Assembly (NCBI GenBank): GCA_000746015.1
Contig: JQKK01000004.1
Coordinates: 62,001 to 126,000, forward strand
DNA length: 64,000 nucleotides
Source of the DNA: Lachnospiraceae bacterium MA2020
GTDB taxonomy: Bacteria > Bacillota > Clostridia > Lachnospirales > Lachnospiraceae
Direction: 5' to 3'
Shown: piece by piece, positions 9,203 to 17,255 of the stretch
How the letters are laid out: every line of letters begins with the position of its first letter
Position numbering within the stretch: position 1 is the first letter of the stretch
Notes under the pieces: model-generated
Database searches by the model: none
What the model was told of the DNA's origin: nothing
What the model saw: the letters and a program-made list of their open reading frames with translations, nothing else
Position numbers and translations under genes: made by a program

Positions 9203-9890
9203 TATTAAATTAAGAGTTAAATTTTCAAAGCATGGCCTTATGAAATATATAGGCCATCTTGATGTGATGCGTTATTTCCAGAAGCTTATCAGACGATGTG
9301 GGCTTGATATTGCATATTCAGCAGGTTATTCACCGCACCAGATCATGTCTTTTGCACAGCCTCTTGGTGTTGGACTTGAGAGTGACGGTGAGTACATGGA
9401 TATCGAGGTGCATAGTGCCGAGAGCTCAGAGAAGGTCATGGAAATGATGAATTCCACACAGGCTGAGGGTATGTGGGTTACAGATGTGGTAAGGCTTGGA
9501 GATGGCATCGGTAACGCGATGGCAAGTGTAGCTCAGGCTGAGTACAATGTCCGCATAAGACCTGGCAAAGAGCCTGCATTTGATATGAAAGAAGCGATTG
9601 ACTGGTTTAATTCTTCTGAAGAAGTGATCATTGAGAAAAAGACCAAAAAGTCAACAAGAGAAGTAAACTTAAAGGAGCTTGTATATAAACTTGAGAGCTG
9701 TGAAGACGGCTCTGTGCAGATGAGGCTTTGTGCCGGAAGCGGCAGCAATATCAAGCCGGGACTTTTGTACAATGCGATATACGAGCATTATGGTGTGGGT
9801 GAATGTGGACCTACAGACCTTCTTATCACAAGATGCGATATTTTTGATGAGAACGGTAAGCCATTGATCGAGGCTGGTGAGCACTTTTGA
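9189..9890 (+). CDS. DUF2344 / TIGR03936 protein, partner of the radical SAM protein
   Basis: About 234 residues, beginning LSEDNIKLRVKFSKHGLM and containing YIGHLDVMRYFQKLIRR and SPHQIMSFAQPLG, the hallmarks of the TIGR03936 family. The open frame runs further upstream, but the start is put at TTG 9189 because GGAGGAGG lies at 9173-9180, inside the end of the radical SAM gene; this makes a 14-base overlap and tight coupling. In many bacteria the two proteins are one fused chain. Function is unknown; a role with the radical SAM enzyme on RNA is inferred from the linked RNase E/G gene. Confidence 0.85.
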   Translation: MSEDNIKLRVKFSKHGLMKYIGHLDVMRYFQKLIRRCGLDIAYSAGYSPHQIMSFAQPLGVGLESDGEYMDIEVHSAESSEKVMEMMNSTQAEGMWVTDVVRLGDGIGNAMASVAQAEYNVRIRPGKEPAFDMKEAIDWFNSSEEVIIEKKTKKSTREVNLKELVYKLESCEDGSVQMRLCAGSGSNIKPGLLYNAIYEHYGVGECGPTDLLITRCDIFDENGKPLIEAGEHF

Positions 9891-11068
9891 AGACGAAATT
9901 TGTAATTACAAAATACAACGATATACTTTTGTGTGCGGTTTATGAAGATGATAAACTCATGGAGTTTATATTTCCGGAAACCGACAGTGTTCCTGTAGGA
10001 AGCATCTATATAGGTCATATAAAAGATATCGCAAAGAATATAAATGCTGCTTTTGTAGACATCGGCGGAGGTACCATAGGGTATCTTCCGCTCGATAAGT
10101 CCCACGACTATCATGTTGAGCAGGATATCATGGTGCAGGTCGCAAAAGAAGCTGTAAAGACAAAAGATATGGTACTTACCACTGATATTTCATTGGCTGG
10201 TAAGTACCTTGCTCTGTCTGCTGACAGACCGGGGATCGGTATATCCAAAAAGATCACAAGCGATGAAACGCGTGACAGACTTAAAAATCTGATCATTGAG
10301 ACGATCGAGTCTGAGTCAGAATATACAGATTTCCTAAAAAATATAGGCGTAATAGTCAGGACAAATGCAGCAGAAGCTCCAGAAGATGAGCTTAAGCATG
10401 AACTTATGGAGCTTGCGGCGACCTTTGTTGATATCAAGACAAAGGCACCTATGAGAAAGTGCTATTCAAGGCTCTATGCACCGGTCAGTGAATATCTTGC
10501 ACGGATACGTGACAGCCGCGGAACAGTAGAAAAGATAGTGACTGATATTCCGGAAATATATGAGGAATGTAAGCAATATTTTGAAGGCAGCAGCGATATT
10601 CTCGATGTGATATCTTTGTATGATGATGAAGTTTTGCCATTGATCAAGCTGTATAGTATTGAGACAGATATTAAAGTGGCGCACAATCGTACAGTATGGC
10701 TCAAGTCGGGTGGTTATCTTGTGATAGAGCATACAGAGGCGCTTACAGTAATAGATGTAAATACCGGTAAAAACATTAAAGGTAAGAATAAAGAAAAGGT
10801 TTTTCTTGAGACTAACCTTGAGGCAATAGCAGAGTCTGCAAGGCAGATGAGACTGAGAAATATTTCCGGGATAATCATTATAGATCTGATAAACCTGCAC
10901 TATCAGTCTGATAATAAAAAAATGATCTCAGCCTTAAAGGATGAGCTTAAAAAAGACAGAGTACATGTAAAGTTTATCGATATAACACCGCTTGGACTTG
11001 CAGAGATCACAAGGGAAAAGATACATAGATCGATTAACGAAATATTAAGAACCTATAAAAAAGATTAA
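9887..11068 (+). CDS. rng: Ribonuclease E/G family protein, short form
   Basis: RNase E/G catalytic region of 393 residues. An S1 RNA-binding domain is inserted near residues 38-120 (VGSIYIGHIKDIAKNINAAFVDI), and the DNase I-like subdomain carries the two metal-binding aspartates in LTVIDVNTGK and IIIIDLINL. The chain stops just after ITPLGLAEITREKIHRS, before the zinc-link CPxC motif and small domain found in the Escherichia coli enzymes. The start is TTG 9887, overlapping the TGA of the DUF2344 gene. It probably processes or degrades RNA with 5'-monophosphate preference; the missing zinc-link may change how it assembles. Confidence 0.85.
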   Translation: MKTKFVITKYNDILLCAVYEDDKLMEFIFPETDSVPVGSIYIGHIKDIAKNINAAFVDIGGGTIGYLPLDKSHDYHVEQDIMVQVAKEAVKTKDMVLTTDISLAGKYLALSADRPGIGISKKITSDETRDRLKNLIIETIESESEYTDFLKNIGVIVRTNAAEAPEDELKHELMELAATFVDIKTKAPMRKCYSRLYAPVSEYLARIRDSRGTVEKIVTDIPEIYEECKQYFEGSSDILDVISLYDDEVLPLIKLYSIETDIKVAHNRTVWLKSGGYLVIEHTEALTVIDVNTGKNIKGKNKEKVFLETNLEAIAESARQMRLRNISGIIIIDLINLHYQSDNKKMISALKDELKKDRVHVKFIDITPLGLAEITREKIHRSINEILRTYKKD

Positions 11069-11181
11069 TGTAGGTATTGCTTTTTGATGCGTTAGGCATT
11101 AAAGTATAAAAGGTGAGTATTATGTGTATTATATTTAATACATAAAAGCCAAAATTTTGAAGGGTAGTAGGTGGAAATAGT

Positions 11182-12078
11182 ATGAAAACAGCTTTAGTAA
11201 TTATGGCAGCAGGAATTGGTTCACGTTTTGGAGGCGGGATCAAGCAGCTTGAGAAGGTAGATGATAATGGTCATATTATCATGGATTATTCAGTACATGA
11301 TGCTGTAGAAGCAGGCTTCGATAAAGTTATTTTCGTTATCCGTAAGGATATTGAAAAGGAGTTCAAGGATATCATTGGTGATAGAATTGAAAAAGAGTGT
11401 GGTATCGAAGTTGCTTATGCTTTTCAGGATATCAACGATATTCCGGGTGAGCTTCCGGCAGGACGTACAAAGCCATGGGGAACATGTCAGGCGGTACTTG
11501 CAGCTAAGGAGCTTATAGATACTCCATTCTGCGTTATCAATGCAGATGATTACTATGGCAAAGAAGGCTTTAAGGTAGTACATGACGAGCTTGTTAAGGG
11601 CAATGATGAGTACTGCATGGCAGGCTTTGTTCTTAAGAATACACTTTCTGATAACGGTGGTGTTACAAGAGGTGTCTGCAACATGGAAAACGGCTATCTT
11701 ACAGATGTACAGGAGACATCAAACATCATTAAGACAGCTGAAGGTGCTGAAGCAGACGGAAAGAAGATTGATATTGAGAGCCTTGTTTCTATGAATTTCT
11801 GGGGATTTACACCAGACTTCATCGGAATAATGGAAAAGGGCTTTGAGACATTCTTCAAGGAAGTAGTTCCAACAAATCCAGAGAAGTGCGAGTTCCTTAT
11901 CCCAACATTTGTTGGAGAGCTTCTTGAGCAGGGTAAGGTAAAGGTAAAGGTTCTTAAGAGTAACGATACATGGTATGGCATGACATACAAAGAGGATGTT
12001 CCTGTTGTTAAGGAAAGCTTCAAAGAAATGATCGAGAGCGGCAAGTATAAGGCTGATCTCTACGAGGATCTTCACTAA
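11182..12078 (+). CDS. Sugar-phosphate nucleotidyltransferase family protein
   Basis: A 298-residue NTP-transferase. The N-terminal nucleotide-binding loop is ALVIMAAGIGSRFGGGIKQ, and FCVINADDYYG carries the metal-binding aspartates of the GT-A-like fold. AGGTGG-type sequence precedes ATG 11182. The family joins a sugar phosphate to a nucleotide, but this branch is not clearly one of the well-known glucose or mannose enzymes, and no sugar pathway gene lies beside it. A terminator follows directly, so it is probably transcribed alone. Confidence 0.8.
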   Translation: MKTALVIMAAGIGSRFGGGIKQLEKVDDNGHIIMDYSVHDAVEAGFDKVIFVIRKDIEKEFKDIIGDRIEKECGIEVAYAFQDINDIPGELPAGRTKPWGTCQAVLAAKELIDTPFCVINADDYYGKEGFKVVHDELVKGNDEYCMAGFVLKNTLSDNGGVTRGVCNMENGYLTDVQETSNIIKTAEGAEADGKKIDIESLVSMNFWGFTPDFIGIMEKGFETFFKEVVPTNPEKCEFLIPTFVGELLEQGKVKVKVLKSNDTWYGMTYKEDVPVVKESFKEMIESGKYKADLYEDLH

Positions 12079-12097
12079 ATATTAAGACAAAGAAAAA

Positions 12098-12126
12098 CCA
12101 GTAGATGCGAGTCTACTGGCTTTTCT
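12098..12126. terminator. Bidirectional terminator between convergent genes
   Basis: CCAGTAGA (12098) pairs with TCTACTGG (ending 12119); TTTTCTT follows on the plus strand and a run read as TTTTTCTTTG on the minus strand. It sits between the nucleotidyltransferase and the convergent yfbR gene. Confidence 0.85.
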
Positions 12127-12130
12127 TATA

Positions 12131-12718
12131 TCATGGCTTTATTTCATCAAGAGTTTTTGAATATGCAGGTAAAAACTCTTTTATAAAGATCTCAACTTCT
12201 TCAAGATCTAATGCATGCAGTGCCTTAAGTGTAGAGGCTTCTGCACTCTTAAATTCACTGTTTCCCGTCTTTAATTCATCAACGCATTTAATATATGCTG
12301 AAAGCTTGTCTGCGCCTTTAACAAGACGCTTCTCGTATGCGTAAGCATCATTCGATGGCATCATGGCTTCGCTGTAAGCATCTTTTAAGTCGTCAGGAAG
12401 CAGCTGCAGGAGTTTTTGACAGGCGCTTTTTTCTATATCTTTATAAGCGTTGGAAATCTCGGGATTGAAATATTTGACAGGTGTAGGCATGTCACCAGTC
12501 AGTATCTCAGATACATCGTGGTACATGCCAAATATGGCTGCTTTTTCCGCATTGAGCGACTTGCCGAGGCGGGTATTGCCGATGAGGGCAAGCGCATGAG
12601 AAAGCATAGCTACATCAAGAGAATGCTCGCTAAGGTTTTCATTAGATGAATTACGCATAAGCGCCCATCTGTCGATCCAGCGGAGCCTTGCGATCATTGC
12701 GAAAAAAGCATAGTCCAT
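12131..12718 (-). CDS. yfbR: HD-domain 5'-deoxynucleotidase (YfbR family)
   Basis: A 195-residue HD phosphohydrolase. The motif SEHSLDVAMLSHALA near residue 31 and MYHDVSEILTGD near residue 65 provide the metal-binding His/His-Asp, and a later Asp (KGADKLSAYI) completes the site. YfbR-type enzymes remove phosphate from deoxynucleoside 5'-monophosphates. The gene lies 11 bases downstream of prs on the same strand, so they form a nucleotide-metabolism operon. Length and motifs match the family closely. Confidence 0.85.
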   Translation of the reverse strand: MDYAFFAMIARLRWIDRWALMRNSSNENLSEHSLDVAMLSHALALIGNTRLGKSLNAEKAAIFGMYHDVSEILTGDMPTPVKYFNPEISNAYKDIEKSACQKLLQLLPDDLKDAYSEAMMPSNDAYAYEKRLVKGADKLSAYIKCVDELKTGNSEFKSAEASTLKALHALDLEEVEIFIKEFLPAYSKTLDEIKP

Positions 12719-12729
12719 AAAGCCACCTC

Positions 12730-13899
12730 TTATTTATTATAATATGAAAGAACTTTACGAATCTTATCTGTAGGTGTTGTAACCTTTTCCATAGATACGT
12801 CGTGGTTAGAGAAGTCAATGATAGAAGCAAGGAACTTTGACATATCTGCTTCAATGAAGTACTCGCGCTCGTAAAGCTCAGGAATCCTGTAAGTAAGATT
12901 TGTTGTGATGACTCTGTCAAAGATACCTTCTTCGTAAGCGTCATCAAAAGCCTCAAGTCCATCTGTGAAAATACCGAATGTACAGCAGATGAATACTCTC
13001 TTTGCCTTCATCTTCTTGAGCTGACGTGCAGTATCGATCATACTTCCGCCTGAAGAGATCATATCGTCAACGATGATGACATCCTTGCCCTCTACATTGT
13101 CACCGAGGAACTCATGTGCAACGATAGGATTCTTACCGTTTACTACCTGAGTGTAATCACGTCTCTTGTAGAACATACCTGTGTCAACACCGAGAACGTT
13201 TGCAAAGTATACGGCTCTGTTAAGGGCACCTTCATCTGGAGAAATTACAAGCATGTGATCTTTGTCGATAGTCAGATCAGTGATGTTTGAAAGAAGAGTG
13301 CGCAAAAACTGATAAAAAGGTGTGAAGTTATCAAAACCGCAAAGTGGAGCAGAATTCTGTACGGACGGATCGTGAGCATCGAAAGTGATAACACGATTAA
13401 CACCCATTCCATAAAGCTCCTCAAGCATTGTGGCACAGTCAAGTGACTCTCTGTCTGTACGCTTGTGCTGACGGCTCTCATACATGAAAGGCATGATAAC
13501 TGTTACTCTGTGTGCCTTGCCGGCTGTGGCAGCGATGACACGTTTGAGATCCTGGAAATGATCGTCTGGAGAGTAATGATTTTTATAACCATGCATCTCA
13601 TAAGTAAGGGAATTGTTGAGAACATCAAGCATGATGTAAAGATCCTTACCTCTGATGGTTTCATTCAAGATGGCTTTACCTTCACCTGAACCAAACCTTG
13701 GAACCTGAAACCTGATGGTGTAGTTGTCCATCGTATAGCCTTCAAAAGCTGGGGAATCATGATAAGGCTGATTGATCTCACGACGGAACTCAACAAGGTA
13801 ATCATTTACCTTTTCACCGAGGTCTTTGATGCTGTCCATAACAATGATCTTTAATGGGGCAGCAGGCATCTTGTTTTCAAGAAATTTGTTAATCTTCAT
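12730..13899 (-). CDS. prs: Ribose-phosphate pyrophosphokinase (PRPP synthetase)
   Basis: A 389-residue PRPP synthetase, longer than the usual 310-320 because of extra segments at both ends, as in a divergent clostridial branch. The ATP/Mg region has FMYESRQHKRTDRES and TFDAHDPSVQNS, and the PRPP loop is VIIVDDMISSGGSM. It makes PRPP from ribose 5-phosphate and ATP for nucleotide, histidine and tryptophan synthesis. GAGGTAAG lies just ahead of its ATG. A promoter-like pair lies upstream, and yfbR follows. Confidence 0.9.
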   Translation of the reverse strand: MKINKFLENKMPAAPLKIIVMDSIKDLGEKVNDYLVEFRREINQPYHDSPAFEGYTMDNYTIRFQVPRFGSGEGKAILNETIRGKDLYIMLDVLNNSLTYEMHGYKNHYSPDDHFQDLKRVIAATAGKAHRVTVIMPFMYESRQHKRTDRESLDCATMLEELYGMGVNRVITFDAHDPSVQNSAPLCGFDNFTPFYQFLRTLLSNITDLTIDKDHMLVISPDEGALNRAVYFANVLGVDTGMFYKRRDYTQVVNGKNPIVAHEFLGDNVEGKDVIIVDDMISSGGSMIDTARQLKKMKAKRVFICCTFGIFTDGLEAFDDAYEEGIFDRVITTNLTYRIPELYEREYFIEADMSKFLASIIDFSNHDVSMEKVTTPTDKIRKVLSYYNK

Positions 13900-13945
13900 T
13901 CTTACCTCTTATATTGGACTTAGGATACGTTATTACAACTCTTTA

Positions 13946-13974
13946 ATGTTAGCATGTTGATGTGAGATAGGCAA
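13946..13974 (-). promoter_or_regulatory. Probable promoter of prs-yfbR
   Basis: On the minus strand TTGCCT (13974-13969) and TAACAT (13951-13946) are separated by 17 bases, 47 bases before the prs ATG. No operator was seen. Confidence 0.45.
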
Positions 13975-14012
13975 GTGCGATTTTTGCTTTTTGAATACAT
14001 TAAATAATGTCG

Positions 14013-14041
14013 TTGTATAGTAAATTTGAATGATGTAAAAT
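14013..14041 (+). promoter_or_regulatory. Probable promoter of the DUF362 gene
   Basis: TTGTAT (14013-14018) and TAAAAT (14036-14041) with 17-base spacing, in the divergent gap with prs, about 50 bases upstream of ATG 14092. Confidence 0.4.
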
Positions 14042-14091
14042 TGTATTGATGGCAAGATGTATGTTGTGGGTACTATTTAATAGGAGGAGAA

Positions 14092-15213
14092 ATGGCTGGC
14101 TCAAAGGTATATTTTACAGATTTTAGGACAACTGTAGGAACATCACTGACCGTCAAGATGCAGAAGCTTATCCGAAAGGCAGGGATAGGCGATATAGACA
14201 TGGACGGTAAATTTGTAGCTATCAAAATGCACTTTGGAGAACTTGGCAATCTGTCATATTTAAGACCGAATTATGCCAAGGCTGTAGCTGATGTAGTGAA
14301 AGAGCAGGGCGGACTGCCGTTTCTGACGGATTGCAATACGCTTTATCCCGGCTCACGTAAGAATGCGCTAGAGCATATGGACTGCGCAAATATCAATGGT
14401 TTCAACACCATTACTACCGGATGTCAGATAATCATTGGAGATGGTCTCAGAGGAACTGACGATATAGAAGTGCCTGTACCAAATGGTGAATACTGTAAGG
14501 AGGCATATATCGGCAGAGCAGTGATGGATGCTGATATATTTATCTCTCTTACACATTTCAAGGGACATGAGTCTACCGGTTTTGGCGGCGCGCTCAAAAA
14601 TATAGGCATGGGATGCGGAAGCCGCGCGGGCAAGATGCAGCAGCATAATAGTGGGCATCCGACAGTTCATGAGGATAAGTGCCGCGGATGTGGTCGCTGT
14701 GCAAAGGAATGTGGCTCAAATGCAATATATTATGAAAATAAGAAGGCTCATATAGATCAGGATCTCTGTAAAGGCTGCGGACGATGTATAGGCGCCTGCG
14801 CATTTGATGCGATCGAAAACATGAATTGGGATGCCAACGAGATACTTGGACGTAAGATTGCGGAGTATAGTGCGGCAGTATGCGCGGACAGACCATGTTT
14901 TCATATAAGTCTGGTACGCGATATTTCGCCAAACTGCGACTGTCATGGTGAAAATGATGCTCCGATCCTGCCGGATGTTGGATTTTTTGCTTCATTTGAT
15001 CCGGTCGCACTTGATCAGGCTTGTGTGGATGCCTGCCTCAAGTCAGCACCTATGCCAAACAGCCAGCTTTCTGATAATTTAAGCAAGCCTGACTGGCATC
15101 ACCACCATGATCATTTCTTTGATTCCAATCCTAATATCAGATGGAAAGAGACACTTGAGCATGCTGAGAAGATAGGTCTTGGAACGCGAGAGTATGAATT
15201 GATAACTATGTAA
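14092..15213 (+). CDS. DUF362 protein with two 4Fe-4S clusters
   Basis: A 373-residue protein: an N-terminal DUF362 domain (VAIKMHFGELGN near residue 44; LTHFKGHESTGFGGALKNIGMG near 155) with a ferredoxin insert carrying two CxxCxxCxxxC sites, C197/C200/C203/C207 and C226/C229/C232/C236, each placed to bind a 4Fe-4S cluster. The tail is rich in histidine (WHHHHDHFF). TAGGAGGAG precedes the ATG. It is a cytoplasmic electron-transfer or redox protein of unknown partner; DUF362 proteins are common in anaerobes and have no agreed role. Confidence 0.85.
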   Translation: MAGSKVYFTDFRTTVGTSLTVKMQKLIRKAGIGDIDMDGKFVAIKMHFGELGNLSYLRPNYAKAVADVVKEQGGLPFLTDCNTLYPGSRKNALEHMDCANINGFNTITTGCQIIIGDGLRGTDDIEVPVPNGEYCKEAYIGRAVMDADIFISLTHFKGHESTGFGGALKNIGMGCGSRAGKMQQHNSGHPTVHEDKCRGCGRCAKECGSNAIYYENKKAHIDQDLCKGCGRCIGACAFDAIENMNWDANEILGRKIAEYSAAVCADRPCFHISLVRDISPNCDCHGENDAPILPDVGFFASFDPVALDQACVDACLKSAPMPNSQLSDNLSKPDWHHHHDHFFDSNPNIRWKETLEHAEKIGLGTREYELITM

Positions 15214-15237
15214 ATTTTATTCTGAGGTGAAAAGAGT

Positions 15238-15807
15238 ATGAAGGGAAATCAAATCAAAAAAATGACACTGACAGCTATGTTTTTGGCGATAGGGATCATA
15301 CTTCCATTTTTTACAGGACAGATTCCTGAGATTGGAAGTATGCTCCTGCCAATGCATATTCCGGTATTTTTGAGCGCTTTGATCTGCGGCGAGAAGTGGG
15401 GCACACCAATGGCATTTGTTTTGCCTATACTCAGGTCGGCTCTATTTGGAATGCCACCTATGTATCCTACTGCGATCGCTATGGCTTTTGAGCTTGCTGC
15501 ATACGCATTTGTCGCAGGTTATCTTTATAGCCATTCAAAATGGCAGTGCAGCAAAGCTCTGCTCAGATGTCTTGTGATAGCAATGATTGCAGGCAGAGTA
15601 GTATGGGGCATTGCACAGGTAGCTCTTTTGGGAATTGCCGGCAACGCATTTACAGTACAGGCTTTCCTTGCAGGTGCATTATTTAAGGCTATACCGGGTA
15701 TCGTTCTCCAGCTCATACTGATACCGGCAGTTATGATAGCATTAAACCGCACAAAGTTGGTTCCATTTAATTCAGGCAGAAGTGAAAATGTTGACTATGC
15801 AAAGTGA
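15238..15807 (+). CDS. ECF transporter S component
   Basis: A 189-residue, very hydrophobic protein with about six membrane segments. The beginning (KKMTLTAMFLAIGIILPFF, then LLPMHIPVFLSALICG) is typical of the substrate-binding S components of energy-coupling factor vitamin importers. AGGTGAAAAG precedes ATG 15238. No EcfA/T genes are nearby, so it would use a shared energising module encoded elsewhere. It overlaps a kinase gene at its 3' end, suggesting the imported compound is phosphorylated inside the cell. The substrate is not known. Confidence 0.82.
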   Translation: MKGNQIKKMTLTAMFLAIGIILPFFTGQIPEIGSMLLPMHIPVFLSALICGEKWGTPMAFVLPILRSALFGMPPMYPTAIAMAFELAAYAFVAGYLYSHSKWQCSKALLRCLVIAMIAGRVVWGIAQVALLGIAGNAFTVQAFLAGALFKAIPGIVLQLILIPAVMIALNRTKLVPFNSGRSENVDYAK

Positions 15808-16390
15808 AGTTAAGAAATGGGACTACATAGTTGAAAAGATCAGCCGTCTGGCAGAAAATGCAGACAAAAAAATGCTGATAGCGATAGACGGCAGGTGTGC
15901 CTCCGGCAAGACGACATTTGCAGGTTATGTTTCGAAGGCACTGGATTGCAATGTTTTCCATATGGATGACTATTTCCTTAGACCTGAGCAGCGCACAGCG
16001 GAGCGATTAAAAGAACCCGGAGGAAATGTAGACCGTGAGCGATTCAATGATGAATTATTGATACCGCTTACAAAAGGCACGGAAACAATTGAATATAGAA
16101 AGTTTGACTGCCATACGATGTCACTTCAGCTTCCCGTCACAGTAAGCTCCAAAAAGATTAACATAGTAGAAGGCGCATATAGCTGCCATCCTGACCTAAT
16201 CGATAAATATGATTTAAAGATATTTTTCGACATAACAAAAGAGCTCCAAAGAGAACGGATACTTAACAGAAATGGCTCAAAACAATGGGAAGTATTCCGT
16301 GACAGATGGATACCGATGGAAGAGAGGTATTTTGAGGAGTTTGGGATTCGGGAGAGGTGTGATATGTGCGTAAATGGTTATTCGAAGTAA
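15788..16390 (+). CDS. Uridine kinase-like P-loop kinase
   Basis: About 200 residues with a Walker A motif GRCASGKTTF near residue 40 and FHMDDYF, as in the uridine kinase/phosphoribulokinase family. It overlaps the end of the ECF S component by about 20 bases. ATG 15788 is chosen; GTG 15782 and ATG 15797 are also in frame. It should phosphorylate a small hydroxylated substrate; next to an S component, a vitamin or nucleoside brought in by that transporter is the simplest guess. Confidence 0.75.
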   Translation: MLTMQSEVKKWDYIVEKISRLAENADKKMLIAIDGRCASGKTTFAGYVSKALDCNVFHMDDYFLRPEQRTAERLKEPGGNVDRERFNDELLIPLTKGTETIEYRKFDCHTMSLQLPVTVSSKKINIVEGAYSCHPDLIDKYDLKIFFDITKELQRERILNRNGSKQWEVFRDRWIPMEERYFEEFGIRERCDMCVNGYSK

Positions 16391-16467
16391 GGTTATCTGG
16401 ATATAAACAAACTGCATGGTGTAGTTGAGTTTTATAAAGGCTTAAAAAGAATAGGAGGAACCCAAAA

Positions 16468-16983
16468 ATGAAAATTGTAATTCTGAACGGAAGCCCTCAT
16501 CCAACAGGCAACACAAAGGCTCTTGTGGATGCCTTCACAAAGGGTGCGAAGAGTGCCGGACATGAGGTTGTGGAATGCCCTGTAGGAACCATGAACATCA
16601 AAGGCTGTCTTGCCTGTGAGTATTGTCATACTAAAGGTGAAGGCAAGTGCGTACAGCAGGATGATATGCAGAAGGTATATCCGGAACTGGCTACTGCCGA
16701 TGTAGTAGTACTGGCATCATCGGTTCACTACTTTGCTGTGACGGGACAGCTACAGTCTGCAATTGCAAGATTTTATGCTCCGGGCAAGCCAAAGGCTCAG
16801 AAATATGCTATGCTTATAAGCTCCGCATCACCTAATGTTTATGCCGGAATTGAAGGTCAGTACAAGAGTATGCTGGGATACTTCCAGGCAGAAGACCTCG
16901 GAATAAAAGAGGTCTACGGAGATGCAAATAAATCAGAGGCTACACTTGCTGAAATCGAGGCATTTGGTGCTTCGATAAAATAA
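16468..16983 (+). CDS. Flavodoxin-like NAD(P)H-dependent FMN reductase family protein
   Basis: A 171-residue flavodoxin-fold protein beginning KIVILNGSPHPTGNTKALV, the FMN-phosphate loop of the NADPH-dependent FMN reductase family, with the cysteine-rich stretch GCLACEYCHTKGEGKC seen in multimeric flavodoxin/iron-sulfur flavoprotein relatives. AGGAGG precedes the ATG. A cytoplasmic electron carrier or quinone/flavin reductase is likely. It is followed by a strong terminator, which separates it from the CRISPR locus. Confidence 0.85.
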   Translation: MKIVILNGSPHPTGNTKALVDAFTKGAKSAGHEVVECPVGTMNIKGCLACEYCHTKGEGKCVQQDDMQKVYPELATADVVVLASSVHYFAVTGQLQSAIARFYAPGKPKAQKYAMLISSASPNVYAGIEGQYKSMLGYFQAEDLGIKEVYGDANKSEATLAEIEAFGASIK

Positions 16984-17010
16984 AAGGTAATATGTGCGTG
17001 ATAGCATGAT

Positions 17011-17060
17011 AAAAGCCATGAATGACTGGTCGTAAGGGACTGGCGTTCATGGCTTTTTTA
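17011..17060 (+). terminator. Rho-independent terminator
   Basis: AAAAGCCATGAA (17011) pairs with TTCATGGCTTTT, followed by more T residues, with a roughly 20-base loop that may itself fold (ACTGGTCG/GGGACTGG). It ends the flavodoxin gene upstream of the CRISPR locus. Confidence 0.85.
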
Positions 17061-17089
17061 TTGTACATGGGAATGAATTGTGTGGATGG

Positions 17090-17098
17090 TGATATAAT
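17090..17098 (+). promoter_or_regulatory. Extended -10 promoter candidate for cas9
   Basis: TGATATAAT, an extended -10 element (TG one base before TATAAT at 17093-17098), with no good -35. Transcription from it would start near 17105 and run across the whole tracrRNA locus in antisense before reaching cas9. Confidence 0.5.
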
Positions 17099-17130
17099 TA
17101 AAATGAAATGTGATACACAATTGTTTAAAA

Positions 17131-17220
17131 TAAAAAATGCCCTACAACGGGCAGCCACAAGGGCGATTTCGATAAATCTTTATTTGAACGTGTGTAAAAA
17201 AGAATAGTAGTCAACTATTC
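17131..17220 (-). ncRNA. tracrRNA of the type II-A CRISPR system
   Basis: Reading the minus strand from about 17220, the RNA begins GAATAGTTGACTACTATTC and continues with an anti-repeat (17215-17183) that pairs with almost the whole CRISPR repeat. In the processed part, repeat GUUUGA pairs with anti-repeat UUCAAAU, then a bulge (GAA on the crRNA, G on the tracrRNA), then GUGUGUAAAAAAG with CUUUUUUACACAC. A small nexus-like hairpin GATTT-ATCG-AAATC follows (about 17178-17165), then a GC-rich hairpin GCCC..GGGC with TTTTTTA (17131-17139) as terminator. In this family tracrRNA is needed for crRNA maturation and Cas9 loading. The strand and ends are inferred from pairing, promoter and terminator. 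Confidence 0.9.
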
Positions 17221-17226
17221 AAATAC

Positions 17227-17255
17227 ATCATAGTTTATAAGAAGGGATATGTCAA
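17227..17255 (-). promoter_or_regulatory. tracrRNA promoter overlapping the cas9 start
   Basis: On the minus strand TTGACA (17255-17250) and TATGAT (17232-17227) stand exactly 17 bases apart, a near-consensus sigma-A promoter that would start the tracrRNA at about 17220. It covers the cas9 ribosome binding site (17241-17246) and both candidate start codons. Confidence 0.85.

Noticed and set aside
11069-11181. Frameshifted C-terminal end of RNase E/G
   Set aside because: No frame after the stop carries a CPxC motif or other continuation of the protein.
12098-12126. Riboswitch or repeat element between convergent genes
   Set aside because: The perfect short stem with T tracts on both sides is explained as a bidirectional terminator.
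17183-17215. Orphan CRISPR repeat upstream of cas9
   Set aside because: Promoter, anti-repeat, nexus-like hairpin and terminator on the minus strand identify it as the tracrRNA gene, not a stray repeat.
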